Shown: one piece after another, positions 54,420-64,000 of the stretch
Layout: each line of letters opens with the position of its first letter
Position numbering within the stretch: position 1 is the first letter of the stretch
Origin: Rhynchopus sp. YZ270_cl-10
Taxonomy: Eukaryota > Euglenozoa > Diplonemea > Diplonemida > Diplonemidae
NCBI GenBank assembly: GCA_964035575.1
Contig: OZ037915.1
Span: 806,001 to 870,000, forward strand
DNA: 64,000 nt
Direction of reading: 5' to 3'
Program-made: the position numbers and the translations under genes
Notes under the pieces: generated by a model
Told to the model about the DNA's origin: nothing
Database searches by the model: none
The model's input: only the letters and a program-made list of their open reading frames with translations

Positions 54420-55484
54420 TCAGTCGACCCGCCTGAAGCAAGCCGCCACCACCACGCTCTCCTTCGCAAGGTCTTCTGGTGTGAACCCACTTGCATCCTG
54501 AACATCTGTCTTTGCCCCCGCCCGGATGAGATATGAGATGATCGGACAGTGTCCGTTCACCACTGCGATGTGAAGAGGGGTCTTCCCGTTGGTGCCCACC
54601 CCGTTTATGTCATGCCCACACGACACCAATCGCACGACAACCGACAGCACACCTTTGGCGGAGGCACTCAACAGCGCTGGAGACATCCCACCACCCCCAC
54701 CCCCATCCAAGGCCTTCAACAGCAGCTCATCCACCCCGGAGCCTTCCTTCGCCACACACAACGGTGTTCTGTGGAACAAATCCCTTGCACCCACCGCAGC
54801 ACCGTACCGTATCAAAACTGTCACCATTTCTGTGTCACCCTTCTTCGAAGCCTCGTGCAAAGGCGTGGTGAGATAACCGTCCACAAACCTTCCGATTTTT
54901 GCTCCATAATCCAAGACAAGCTTTGCGATGTTCACATCACCTCTTTGTACAGCAGAGACCAACGGAGGCCTTGAGCGGTAATACCTTCTGGTTGGGTTAT
55001 CTATGGGATCTATACCAAAATCTGTTTCATGTGGACTGCACCCTGCGTCGAGCAACGCCTTGCAAAGCGTATAGTTCCCTATGCGTCCTGCGTATGCCAA
55101 AGGGAACGTGGAGGTGCTCAAATCGAGTCCAGTGTCTGCAGTGAGGTTTGCCACTTCCACTGCATCGTCTTCGGGAAGCTGTTCAATCTTTTTTTCAAAA
55201 ATGCGGAGGTCGATTTCTGTTGCATCCTCCTCGATGATGCCCATCTCTTTGAGGCGCAGAACTGCAACATACTTTGCACTATGCTGCACCACCACCGCAC
55301 ACTCCAAACTCAGCTCCGACAGACAGCACTCTGCGTCCAACACCACATCGTCAATGCGCAGCTCAATGCTCTCCGTCTCCACACACAGAGCCTCTGCAGT
55401 GCGTGCAAGAAGTGTCCCCACCGAACACTGCTCAGGAACGTCAATGTACTGCTGATCTCCGAGCCACTGAATAAGCACGTCCAT
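54420..55484 (-). CDS. Ubl-ankyrin repeat protein 2
   Basis: The protein is 354 aa from MDVLIQWLGD at 55484. It has the same architecture as paralogue 1: Ubl-like N-terminus, linker, then ankyrin repeats. The first roughly 90 codons and the last roughly 180 are essentially identical to paralogue 1. The middle (about 54945-55230) differs in many residues and carries a short insertion (HETDFGIDPIDNPTRRYY for DVTRNPARRYYY). That stretch covers the first ankyrin repeats. The gene ends FRRVD, five residues short of paralogue 1, where coding sequence runs straight into a family C element (54390-54427). This marks a recombination or insertion joint. Confidence 0.85.
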   Translation of the reverse strand: MDVLIQWLGDQQYIDVPEQCSVGTLLARTAEALCVETESIELRIDDVVLDAECCLSELSLECAVVVQHSAKYVAVLRLKEMGIIEEDATEIDLRIFEKKIEQLPEDDAVEVANLTADTGLDLSTSTFPLAYAGRIGNYTLCKALLDAGCSPHETDFGIDPIDNPTRRYYRSRPPLVSAVQRGDVNIAKLVLDYGAKIGRFVDGYLTTPLHEASKKGDTEMVTVLIRYGAAVGARDLFHRTPLCVAKEGSGVDELLLKALDGGGGGGMSPALLSASAKGVLSVVVRLVSCGHDINGVGTNGKTPLHIAVVNGHCPIISYLIRAGAKTDVQDASGFTPEDLAKESVVVAACFRRVD

Positions 55485-56133
55485 CGTGGGGAGAAGGAGG
55501 GGGAGAGAAAGAGAGTGAGTGAGAGAAATGCTGTTGGTTGGAAGGTGTTTCGAAGAAGAAGAGAAAGTTGGCTTGAAATACGCCAAAACCCTCTCGTGAA
55601 CAGTGTACCTTGGTACATGGCCGGCTGTACCGGGGGGTGCTCCCCAACCCATAGAACCCATAGAAAAAGAGAAGAACTCGTGCTGCAAGACGAAATGTAT
55701 CTCAAAAATCAGGGAAAATCCTTTTACTTTTTGATTAGAAAATAGCAAAATTAAGCCAAAAGATAATCTACGTGACGGGGTAGGTGAGCGTTGAAGAGAC
55801 GCCTGGGATAAGGGGAACGTAACACGAATCTTTTGCAACCCTCCCCATTTTCTTGCAACATCTGGCAGCATTAAACAACCCGTTTGCGCGCTGGTGTGTT
55901 CCACGCACAATACGTTGTGACACGAAGTCCCCCACCCTGCCTACCCTCCCATTCTTCTGATAGAAATTTTCTGTTGATAGTAAGAGGAAAGAAAAGAGGG
56001 GGCAAGAAAAAAAATTGACGGGATGTGTCTCACACTGTGACAAAACAGAAGCGGATCTTTCCAGGAGGTGGAAGAACTGCGGTTTTTGTCTGAAAGGTGA
56101 CATTTTTTAAAAGAAAAGTTTTGTAAGATGATA

Positions 56134-56153
56134 CTAAGCCTCTCTGTGCTTAG
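56134..56153 (+). repeat. Hairpin family B copy
   Basis: CTAAGC pairs with GCTTAG around CTCTCTGT, preceded by TTTTGTAAGATGATA and followed by TCACCTTATGATCA. Confidence 0.75.
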
Positions 56154-56307
56154 TCACCTTATGATCATTTTAATGCGCTTTGCCTGAATTGTAGTGTACT
56201 GAACGGAAACAGAATCACATAAAAGTATCTACTCAGCATAGAGGCGCGGAGAAAAGGGGGAGGGGAGGGGAGGGGGGGAAAGCTTGAAGTTTGCATGAGC
56301 CTCTCGT

Positions 56308-56413
56308 CATCACGGTGGCCCGACGAACCCTATTTGGGGATGTACCCCAGATAGGGTCCGCGCGGGGTACCCCGCTACGAACGTACTGAGGGTTCGTACA
56401 GGCCACCGTGATG
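56308..56413. other. Cloverleaf-like structured element, possible non-coding RNA or its retrocopy
   Basis: The outer stem CATCACGGTGGCC/GGCCACCGTGATG is a perfect 13 bp. Inside it, ACGAACCC (56323-56330) pairs with GGGTTCGT (56390-56397). The enclosed loop holds three hairpins: TATTTGGGG/CCCCAGATA, the palindrome GCGGGGTACCCCGC, and TACG/CGTA. An A-run follows at 56417-56430 on the plus strand. No known RNA family is recognised. Confidence 0.5.
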
Positions 56414-57233
56414 TAGAAAAAAAAAAAAAATCCAGATCTGAACTATTTACTGCCCCTTCTTTGCGCTACTTTTCTCGCAAAGAGTCTACTTAGAACCCTA
56501 CACACCCTTAGAAAACGTTTCAAAAGAAGCGTTTAAGAAGACGACCTCCAAGACTCTCGTTTGTCTGGTCATCAATCTGTTTATCGGCTCGTACAGCATC
56601 AGCTGTACGCACCCTGAGTACTTCCTTCACGTGCACACAAAAAAAGAGAAGTTGAAAGTGCAAACGCCTCACCGTTCATCGGCGGACGCAAGCAAAATAA
56701 TGTTATTTTCGTTATACATAGCCTACAGATGTTGAACCTGAATCGCCGACAAAAAGGATTGCAATGCTAACCCGCCCCCCACTGAATACATCAAACGGGG
56801 AGTAGGAGTTATCAATGTTTAAAAATGGATTGGGGTTTTTTGTTCTAATCTCTCCAAAAAAAATTGCATTTTGTGAAACGTACCGAACGTACACCTTCGA
56901 CCCACTGTACTCCCTTTGTTGTTTTAGATGAAAATACAAGCCCTTTAAGTAGCTAGCCGATGACGACCTCCTGAGTGAAGCTGGAATGTGCAGAATGAAA
57001 CAAATGGTTACAGATTCGGAGGGCCTTAACTTTAAATTGTGAGAACAAAGAAGAGCGTGAGATGAACCTAAGCCTCTCGTGCTTCGTCACCTTAACAAAC
57101 AACGAACAAAACCTGGTCAATGCAAGACTGCTTTGATTTGCAGCCGCACCGATCCAAACAGATCAAAAAAGTTGAAACCTAAAAACTCAAAAATTAGACA
57201 CAATGACGGCACACATCACACTATTACCCCCGA

Positions 57234-59048
57234 TCAGACGCCTTCGAGAATTGATTCATCTGGGGGCTGATTGATTTGCTCCGGAATTTGATGCACCACT
57301 ACCAGAGCAGAGCACGCAACACACGTCAGAAACACCCACCCCAACGGGTAGCCCAGGAGGAAGGGCCGGTGTTCGCGGATACTCCATGAGAATATCACCC
57401 CTATGAGGAAGGGGCCGATGCTCTTGAACACCGACGCCACTGCCATGGCCATACCCTGCGCGGAAGCCCGGTTGTGCTTGCGCACAGAGTTGTTGATAAA
57501 GATAAACTGCAATGTAAACACAAAAGAAGACATAGAATTCATCCCCCCAGTTAACACCGCGTTCACCGCCATGAGCAAAACCTTTTCCCCTCCGGAAATC
57601 TGTTTGTATTGCATGACCGGAACAGTCTCGCCACTCTCCGAATCAGTAGAATTCGCGTACCCATCCTCACGCACCACCCCCGGGAGGAACCTCAGCAACG
57701 GCATGCACATCTGCAACGGAATGAAGATGTACAAACAATAGATACACAGCCTCCGCAGACCTAGCCGTTTTGATAGCGTCGGCATCGCGAATAGCTGCAA
57801 CCCCAATACACAGGCACCAGATATACTCTGAACGGTCCCCAAATCGGAGCTGTTCAAACCCAACCCACCTAACCGAACCTCCGTTGAGCCCCAGATATTG
57901 TATAATTCTTGCGATGCGATGGACTGCAAAGACCATACGCAATACAACGCTAAGGTCATTCGCAGGAGTTTGTGGCTGACTAACTCATATGTTGACGCCA
58001 TTTGAACTGATTCTGATGCCTTTTTGTCTAACGTCTCGGGGAGAATCTTCCATGCGCAGATCAACGCTACTGTCGCCATAAACGTTGAAAGCAACATAGG
58101 TGGGAGATATGGAAAAGGTATATCCCATCCCGCAAGCCATCCACCAAACGCAGGGCCCATGATGTTCCCAGACCCCCATGAAACTGCGACGACGCTCATC
58201 GCGCGGGCTTGGTGTTCTGGAGGGGCGAGTTCCGCTGCAATAACCTTTCCTACCCCGATCAAGCAATTAGACATCCCCGACGCGACACGAATCGCAAAGG
58301 AAAGAAACACATTGTACGGCAGCCCAAACAACGGTGCGAAAATTATGGTAGAAACAAGAGAAATCATTATGGCAGGTTTTCTTCCGTGTTTGTCAGCGAA
58401 TTTCCCCCAGCACATTGAAGCAAGCGCTCGCCCAATCATAAACCCTGCTGCTATCATGCCTACGTACATCCCAGAACTCTCTTCGGAAATCCCTAAATCG
58501 ACGACATAAAACTTCAAAAATGGGAATAATGAAGTGATAAACACTGAGTTTGTTGATAACACCATCGCCAACGCTGCGAACCGCCTCCAAGGAAACGGCG
58601 TTGGCTCCGCAACACTTCCCCCCCTTTCAGACGCGACATCCATCTGCGATACCTCCAACATGCAGAGCTCCTCTCTGTCGCCGTTGACTGCTGCCTTGCG
58701 GATAAGCGGGTTGTCACCTTCGTCGTACGACTCTTCCTCCTCCATGATCTCATGTAACGCATTTTCCAAGACGCTTGCGTCCACGTGCTCCATTTGCTCT
58801 ACAGCTACTGTCGTACAGCTTGCAGCCACGCTAGGCTGCCTGCTATGCGCTGGGGGAGGAGGAGGGGAAACGCCGTCTGCACAAAAGACAAACTCATTGT
58901 CGTGAAACGCAGTGTAGTGTGTGGGCTTCGCTGGGTCCGGTGGTGTGGAGGCATTGTCGGGTGATGTGGCTGCTGCTGGTAGCGTTGCCGATTCAGCGAA
59001 CCCTTGTACTACCGAATCTGTATTGCTGTTGGCATCGCTTTTACACAT
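57234..59048 (-). CDS. MFS transporter (ZIFL/drug-antiporter-like), paralogue 2
   Basis: The protein is 604 aa from MCKSDANSNT at 59048. A roughly 150-residue Pro/Ser/Glu-rich cytosolic N-terminus, longer than in paralogue 1, precedes about 12 membrane helices. WGKFADKHGRKP is the MFS loop 2-3 signature; GKVIAAELAPPEHQARAMS and SWGSGNIMGPAFGGWLAGW match paralogue 1 closely. The conserved segment FPFLKFYVVDLGISEESSGMYVG begins the transport core. The C-terminus is hydrophilic (EQINQPPDESILEGV). The two MFS copies are clearly homologous across the whole core but much more diverged than the two ankyrin genes between them, so the duplications are of different ages. Transport substrate is unknown; proton antiport is the common mechanism of relatives. 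Confidence 0.9.
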   Translation of the reverse strand: MCKSDANSNTDSVVQGFAESATLPAAATSPDNASTPPDPAKPTHYTAFHDNEFVFCADGVSPPPPPAHSRQPSVAASCTTVAVEQMEHVDASVLENALHEIMEEEESYDEGDNPLIRKAAVNGDREELCMLEVSQMDVASERGGSVAEPTPFPWRRFAALAMVLSTNSVFITSLFPFLKFYVVDLGISEESSGMYVGMIAAGFMIGRALASMCWGKFADKHGRKPAIMISLVSTIIFAPLFGLPYNVFLSFAIRVASGMSNCLIGVGKVIAAELAPPEHQARAMSVVAVSWGSGNIMGPAFGGWLAGWDIPFPYLPPMLLSTFMATVALICAWKILPETLDKKASESVQMASTYELVSHKLLRMTLALYCVWSLQSIASQELYNIWGSTEVRLGGLGLNSSDLGTVQSISGACVLGLQLFAMPTLSKRLGLRRLCIYCLYIFIPLQMCMPLLRFLPGVVREDGYANSTDSESGETVPVMQYKQISGGEKVLLMAVNAVLTGGMNSMSSFVFTLQFIFINNSVRKHNRASAQGMAMAVASVFKSIGPFLIGVIFSWSIREHRPFLLGYPLGWVFLTCVACSALVVVHQIPEQINQPPDESILEGV

Positions 59049-59884
59049 AACGTTGTTCTGTAGGGGATGGTGGTATAGTGAGAGGGGAAAAGGGGGGAGG
59101 ATGTGAAATGTGCTAACGGAGGTTGTGTTCGAAGGGTGAGATGTTAAGTGGTCTGTACCGTAAAGGGAACGGAGGCGGTTTGCAACCAGCTATGCAAACC
59201 TCTGATCTGAAAAAAAAGGAAAAGAATGCTAAGAGGAATGTGCTTCTCTTTTGTGCAAATCTTTTTACCACTGTCGTGCTGGAACAACGCTGGGAGTTTT
59301 TCTGAAATTTGTCTGTTCGATAAAAGGGGAATTGGAGACATCTTTTTTTTTTCTTTTCGTTCTCGAAAAAAAAATGGGAAAAAAAATATGTAAAAAAATA
59401 ATTGTTCTGGGCACATAAAAGAAGGGAATGAAAACGTGCTTTTGTTTTCTTGTGTAGGGACCCGAAGAACGTATCTCTTCGCTAAATTTTGTTTTTTTTT
59501 TGTTTTTTTTTTTTTTGTTGTTTTGTTGTTTTGTCACAATGATCTAAGAAACATCGGGAGGGAGGGGCGGAGGGGAGGGTAAAAACCCACTTGAGAATTC
59601 GAAAGGATTATTGATGCAGGCACCTCCGATTGACCCACACGATGCCAGCCATCCGGATGAAAGCACTTTGAAAAATTCCAAAATTCCAAAATCCCTTTAC
59701 CCCTCCCCCCAACCTCTGCTTCTTTGGATCACTGTGGTATATAAAAATGTTTAGAACAAAGTAAAAAAGGTGTTGAGAGAGAATAACACAACGTGACAAA
59801 TGTGTCTTAGCGTCAACTAAGACACGTGTACACACGCCACGACACCTTTTTTAAGAGAGGGGGAAAAACAAAGAAAACTTGAAT

Positions 59885-59906
59885 CTAAACACCTCTCGTT
59901 GTTTAG
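59885..59906 (+). repeat. Hairpin family B copy with compensated stem
   Basis: The stem CTAAACA/TGTTTAG around the constant loop CCTCTCGT replaces the usual CTAAGC/GCTTAG, so both strands of the stem have changed together. Confidence 0.8.
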
Positions 59907-60248
59907 TCACTTTGTTTTCTTCAAAAAAAACTTTGAAAAATGGACTCTCTCGCACATCTTACAAAAGGGGTGAAATGTGTAGCAACGGGGGGAAAAGAAA
60001 CCAGGCAGGGGGGGTTTGAAAGTTTTTTGTTTGAAAACTTGGTTGTATTAGTGTAGCCACCCCTAGAGTGTGCTCCACTATAATTTTTTTTTGTTTGCTT
60101 TGAAAGTGCTTTTTTTGTGCTCTATTTATTTTTTGATTAGTGGCGTTGTAGACGTGGAGTCAAGAGAGGAAGGGTGCGTTACTTTGTATAAGATTGCGAC
60201 TTATCCTCTTTTAAACCAGACAGGGGGGAGAGGGGATTACAAGATGTA

Positions 60249-60272
60249 CCTTAAGCCTCTCTGTGCTTAAGG
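60249..60272 (+). repeat. Hairpin family B copy with extended stem
   Basis: CCTTAAGC pairs with GCTTAAGG (8 bp) around CTCTCTGT; the extra pairs are complementary on both sides. Confidence 0.8.
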
Positions 60273-60391
60273 CATAATGCCTCAGTCGCCAGATTTGGAG
60301 AAGAAAAAAAAACAGAAGTGGCGAAATTGTTTTATTATTTTGATGGTGTGGCTGAGTCCAAAAAATAAAAGAAAAGTTTATAAGATGACCC

Positions 60392-60410
60392 TAAGCCTCT
60401 CGTGCTTAGT
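60392..60410 (+). repeat. Hairpin family B copy
   Basis: CTAAGC/GCTTAG around CTCTCGT, preceded by TTTATAAGATGACC. A partial second copy (CTCTCGTGCTTAGTCACC) follows at about 60450. Confidence 0.75.
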
Positions 60411-61769
60411 CTGATTAGATTACTTAATGTTTTGAACATTGGCTATTCATCAATCTCTCGTGCTTAGTCACCTTATCATATTCAAAAATAAAAAGGTCAC
60501 GTTGTCAGGACTTTGTCAGGGTGCATTTTTTGGCCTTTTCAGTCACACGATTTGAGGTCAAAAACTTTTATTATCTCCATGAAAGCGGTCGTCGCGCGCT
60601 TTCCCTGCCAGAGTGGAGAGGCGAAGGGGGTCAGCTTTGCGTTACAACATTCTATTTTGTCCCTTTCTCAAAAAAAATCTCTTTGCTTCTTCTCTTTTGC
60701 CTTCCTGCATTTCTTATGTTTCTTGTACTGTTCTTTGTTTTTTTTAGTTGTTGCTCAGATACGCTCAATCGCCCTAACGAGTTCTGTGAATAGCACGGAA
60801 CCCCTTTTCATGTGTATCCATGGAAAAATGGTATCATTTGTGATACCGGGGACATTTGAAAGAAATGGTGATCGTTGAGAAAAATAATCAATAGACTCGC
60901 GGAAAAGAATTGCGTTTGATAAGAACTTCTATCCACCTGATTTTTTACCCCACAGATAGACACGGATAGGACCGTACACAGCGCCTGTACCGTCCTTTCT
61001 GGGCCTATCTGCGGGATAAAAATCATGCGGACTATTACAAAAATAGCAACCACGACAAACTAGCGGGATGTGTACAGATCAGTAGGAAGTAGAAACGCTA
61101 AAATTATGCAAAAAAAAAAAAAAAGAAAAAAAGAAAAAGGAACAAAAATTAAGAAACGTTTTGTGACAATGAACCGTAACCTCTGCGTGATTTTGTCACC
61201 ATGTTAAAAAAAAGGGGGGTGGAAAGTGGTGATTGCACACACCCGAGGCATACACACTACTCCAACAATTTAGAGAGAAAAAAATTTAAATTTGTATACT
61301 TTCAGTTCAAAGAATTAAAAGCAGTTGAGAAAAAAACAAGAATAACTTAAAACGGTGAAAAACAAAAAAAGCGCAGCAGATATAAAAGAAACTGATAATG
61401 AAAGGAAACTCCTTGCAAATAATAAATGTGTCTCTAACACCTGCAACACATCAGTTGGAAGGAGGATGAAGAAGAAAAAAAAGACGAAATTGAAGAGAGA
61501 GAAACAAAGGAGACACATAACACCTCTGCAGGCGCAGGCATCCCTACTCTTGACTTCGACTCTGTTCATAATCTTTAGTTTAACAAAAGAGCTTTTGGGA
61601 AGTGCTATCGCATTGCAAAAGTGTTGTTCTTTGTACCTAAACGTTCATTAATTTTTTTTTTGAAGAGAAAAAACAGAAAAGAAAATGGTGTGGCCGACGA
61701 CCCCAAAATAGCAGAAAATAGCAAAAATAGCACTCCCTTCAGCCACACCACAAAAGTTTTTAAGATGAC

Positions 61770-61788
61770 CTAAGCCTCTCGTACTTAG
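61770..61788 (+). repeat. Hairpin family B copy
   Basis: CTAAG/CTTAG closes the loop with the same TTTTTAAGATGA lead. A partial copy follows at about 61812, the same doublet arrangement as at 60392-60470. Confidence 0.7.
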
Positions 61789-64000
61789 TCTGATTAGGTT
61801 ACTTAATGTTTCTCTCGTACTTAGTCACCTTGCCTAAATTGCCATTCCTTTTAGGGAACGAAGACGTACAGTCCTGGAAGCTCCAATAAAAAAAAAAAAA
61901 TGGAGTCAGCGGGCTAAAGAGGAAGTTGCCTTTCCGAAAGGCGCACACAGAACTAACAAAAAAAAAGGGGGGTGTTGTCACTTATGTTCATCATTGAAAA
62001 TACCATTGTTTGCAAATGGTATACTGTTGCCCCGCATTCTCTTTTTTTTTGAAAAATTGTTGGAATAGTGTAGTTGCCACCTGCAGCAAGATCTACTGTC
62101 TTTTTTTTTGACACTTACGTTGGTTTGCCATTCACTTCCCCGATCGCCCTGTTCCCCCTAGCTCAATGCGGGGGAGACAGGTAGACAGATGAGAGTTGGC
62201 CTTGAGAAAAAGAAAGCTTTGAAAGATGACTCATCATTATCACACATCCAAAAAAAAAAAAAAAAAAACAAAAAAAAGAGAAGTTTAAAAGTACGGCGTT
62301 TAAACGCCTCACCGTTCCGGAGGACGCAAAGCACCAAAAATAAGAATGAAAAAAAGAGAACTAAACGTTTGCTAGATGATCCTTAACTTGTAATACTCAC
62401 CTTATTACAAAAAAAAAACCACTATCGTGACCGTTTGGAGCACGTTGGAGGGGGTTTTTATTGATGTCTGGCGTGTCTCTTTGTTGCAAGAGATAGTAAC
62501 GAGAAGGGGAAGACTTGGAAGATGAAAATACCGTAAATGTAATAATGTTGGAACTGCCAAAAAAAACGCTCGTTCGTTCCAACATATTTACATTTACGGT
62601 ATGCATTCATGTGAACTCATCATCATCATCTCCACCTGAATATTTTTTTCTCCTGAAATTTTGATGGAGTTTTAGTAGAGTTTGGTGTTTAAATACCTCC
62701 AAACACCTCCAAATTTCAAGGCAAAAACTCAGGTGGCATCTATAGAAAAAAAAAGGGGGGGAGGGTTTGCAACGTGGGTGCTCTCGTGGCAGAGAGGCAC
62801 ATCAGTTTGGAATTACCCAAAAGAAAAGAAAAGAAAAGAAGAAGAACAAAAAAACTGGTTTCAAAATCACACCATACACATAAGAAAGGTGGCATTCGCC
62901 ACCGATTTTGGGGGAAAAAAAACAAATTTCATAATATCAAAAAAATACGTTGCTTTTTAAATTTTTCTTATCTTTTTTTGGGTGTAGTCAACAACATCGC
63001 ACACATTTTTTTTTTTTTGCGCACATCCAACACACACAGAGATCCGATTATTGGGGAGACGGTACTTGCCAATTTATTGGTTTGGCCCTCTGGGTCTTTA
63101 GGTTTGGCGCTTCCAGCGACAACACAACACAACACACCCTGCATGATGCCGTGAGACCTCAAGCATAGATAAATCTTTCAACAAAATGTGGAGAGAGTTG
63201 TCCAGAGACAGATCAACTCCCTCCTCCTCCTCCTTTGATGTGCCGCTGTGTGAAGTGGTCAATAGGAAAAAGAGAAGTTACATTTCAAAAACTTTCCATA
63301 AAGAAGAAAAGAAGCAAAAAGTTTTGAAAACTTTTTTGTGCTCTGTTTAATTTTGCTTAATGGTGTTGTCCAGACTCCAAGGGGTCATCGAATACCCAGA
63401 GATAGAGAGCGGTCACTTCATCGGCTTGTTTATGTGGAGTGCGCAGGAAAAGGGGAAAGGGGAGAGAAAAAAAAAATAGCTAGGGCACCTCCGACTGACA
63501 CAGTGACAGACGGGGACGAAAGCACCAAAAAAAGAAGGTTGGTCAAAGGCATCACACCCTCTCAGCTTCATTTATATTAAAAGAGGTTGGAGAGAGGGGG
63601 TTTGAAAAAGTTTTGAAAAAGTTTGTTTCAACTTTGTTTTGTTTTTGTTCTTGTTTTTGCTACTCTGTTTGTTTTGTATTGCATTTCATTGTAGTACTTT
63701 GTAAGTTGAGAGGTAGGTGCGTGGAGAGAGAGAGGAGGGAGTTTAAATGTAACATTTTAATATTTGTTTTTTGCTTCGTTCTTCTTTTCTTTGTGTGTGT
63801 GTGGAGAAGCGCTTCGGCTGCTTGGGTGGGAACCAGAAAAGCAAAAGTAAAAATTTCTTTTTTTGAAAACTTGGTTGTATTAGTGAAGACACCCGAGGAT
63901 GAACTCCACTATATTTTTTTGTTTTTTTGGGGAAGAGATGCGAACCTTCGCCTCTCGTTGCTTTAGTCAACCCCTGGGTTCACCCTTTAATAGGAATCAC

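Larger units (their letters stand above)
55485..57233. other. Spacer with structured elements
   Basis: It contains a GTGTACCTTGGTACA-type repeat (55590-55640), hairpin family B (56134-56153), a cloverleaf-like element (56308-56413), a family C copy (56644-56697) and a family B copy with one mismatch (57068-57086). No gene is seen. Confidence 0.55.
59049..64000. other. Gene-free right end, dense in dispersed repeats
   Basis: No ORF has recognisable homology. Hairpin family B copies lie at 59885-59906, 60249-60272, 60392-60410, 61770-61788 and near 63955. Element A copies lie at 60027-60082, 62050-62110 and 63860-63915. Family C copies lie at 59606-59670, 61497-61565 and 62278-62330. An inverted pair, ACCGTAAATGTAA (about 62531) and TTACATTTACGGT (about 62588), brackets roughly 45 bp. 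Confidence 0.5.

Overview
The window reads as nuclear DNA of a flagellated protist. IFT52 (intraflagellar transport) implies a cilium or flagellum, and two genes (POLL, IFT52) are interrupted by spliceosomal-type GT..AG introns that restore conserved protein sequence when removed. Every host gene I can identify with confidence lies on the minus strand. This directional layout, together with a 437-residue adenosylhomocysteinase resembling the trypanosomatid form, suggests Euglenozoa. The cis-introns argue against a trypanosomatid. The lineage is an inference, not proven. Exons are GC-balanced to GC-rich; intergenic DNA is AT-rich, full of homopolymer runs and crowded with short repeats.

Layout. 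0-7 kb: the N-terminus of a PMS2-type MutL gene running off the left edge, DNA polymerase lambda with one intron, and an unrecognised Lys-rich/Glu-tailed protein. 7-18.3 kb: five tandem paralogues, each with a ubiquitin-like (Ubl) N-terminus, 7-16 BspA-like leucine-rich repeats and, in all five, a C-terminal CVCM that looks like a CaaX prenylation box. 20-21.3 kb: adenosylhomocysteinase. 22-27 kb: nested DNA-transposon debris. 27-29 kb: IFT52. 31-33 kb: a sixth Ubl-LRR gene with 17 nearly identical 69-bp repeats and no CaaX end. 33-39 kb: repeats and transposon remnants. 39.3-46 kb: a LINE with two long ORFs in the same frame separated by a single UGA. 49-59 kb: two MFS transporter paralogues flanking two Ubl-ankyrin paralogues. 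59-64 kb: no gene seen, only dispersed repeats.

The most interesting theme is a two-branch family of Ubl-repeat proteins. The same N-terminal module (Ubl fold plus a short helical linker) is attached either to LRRs or to ankyrin repeats, in clustered copies. The Ubl end and C-cap are conserved while the repeat segment is mosaic, variable in repeat number and apparently exchanged between copies. This resembles a diversified recognition or adaptor family. A second theme is the intergenic DNA: several families of short elements, including a hairpin with a constant loop (CCTCTCGT on the plus strand) and compensating stem changes, and MITE families that share an internal core but carry different termini.
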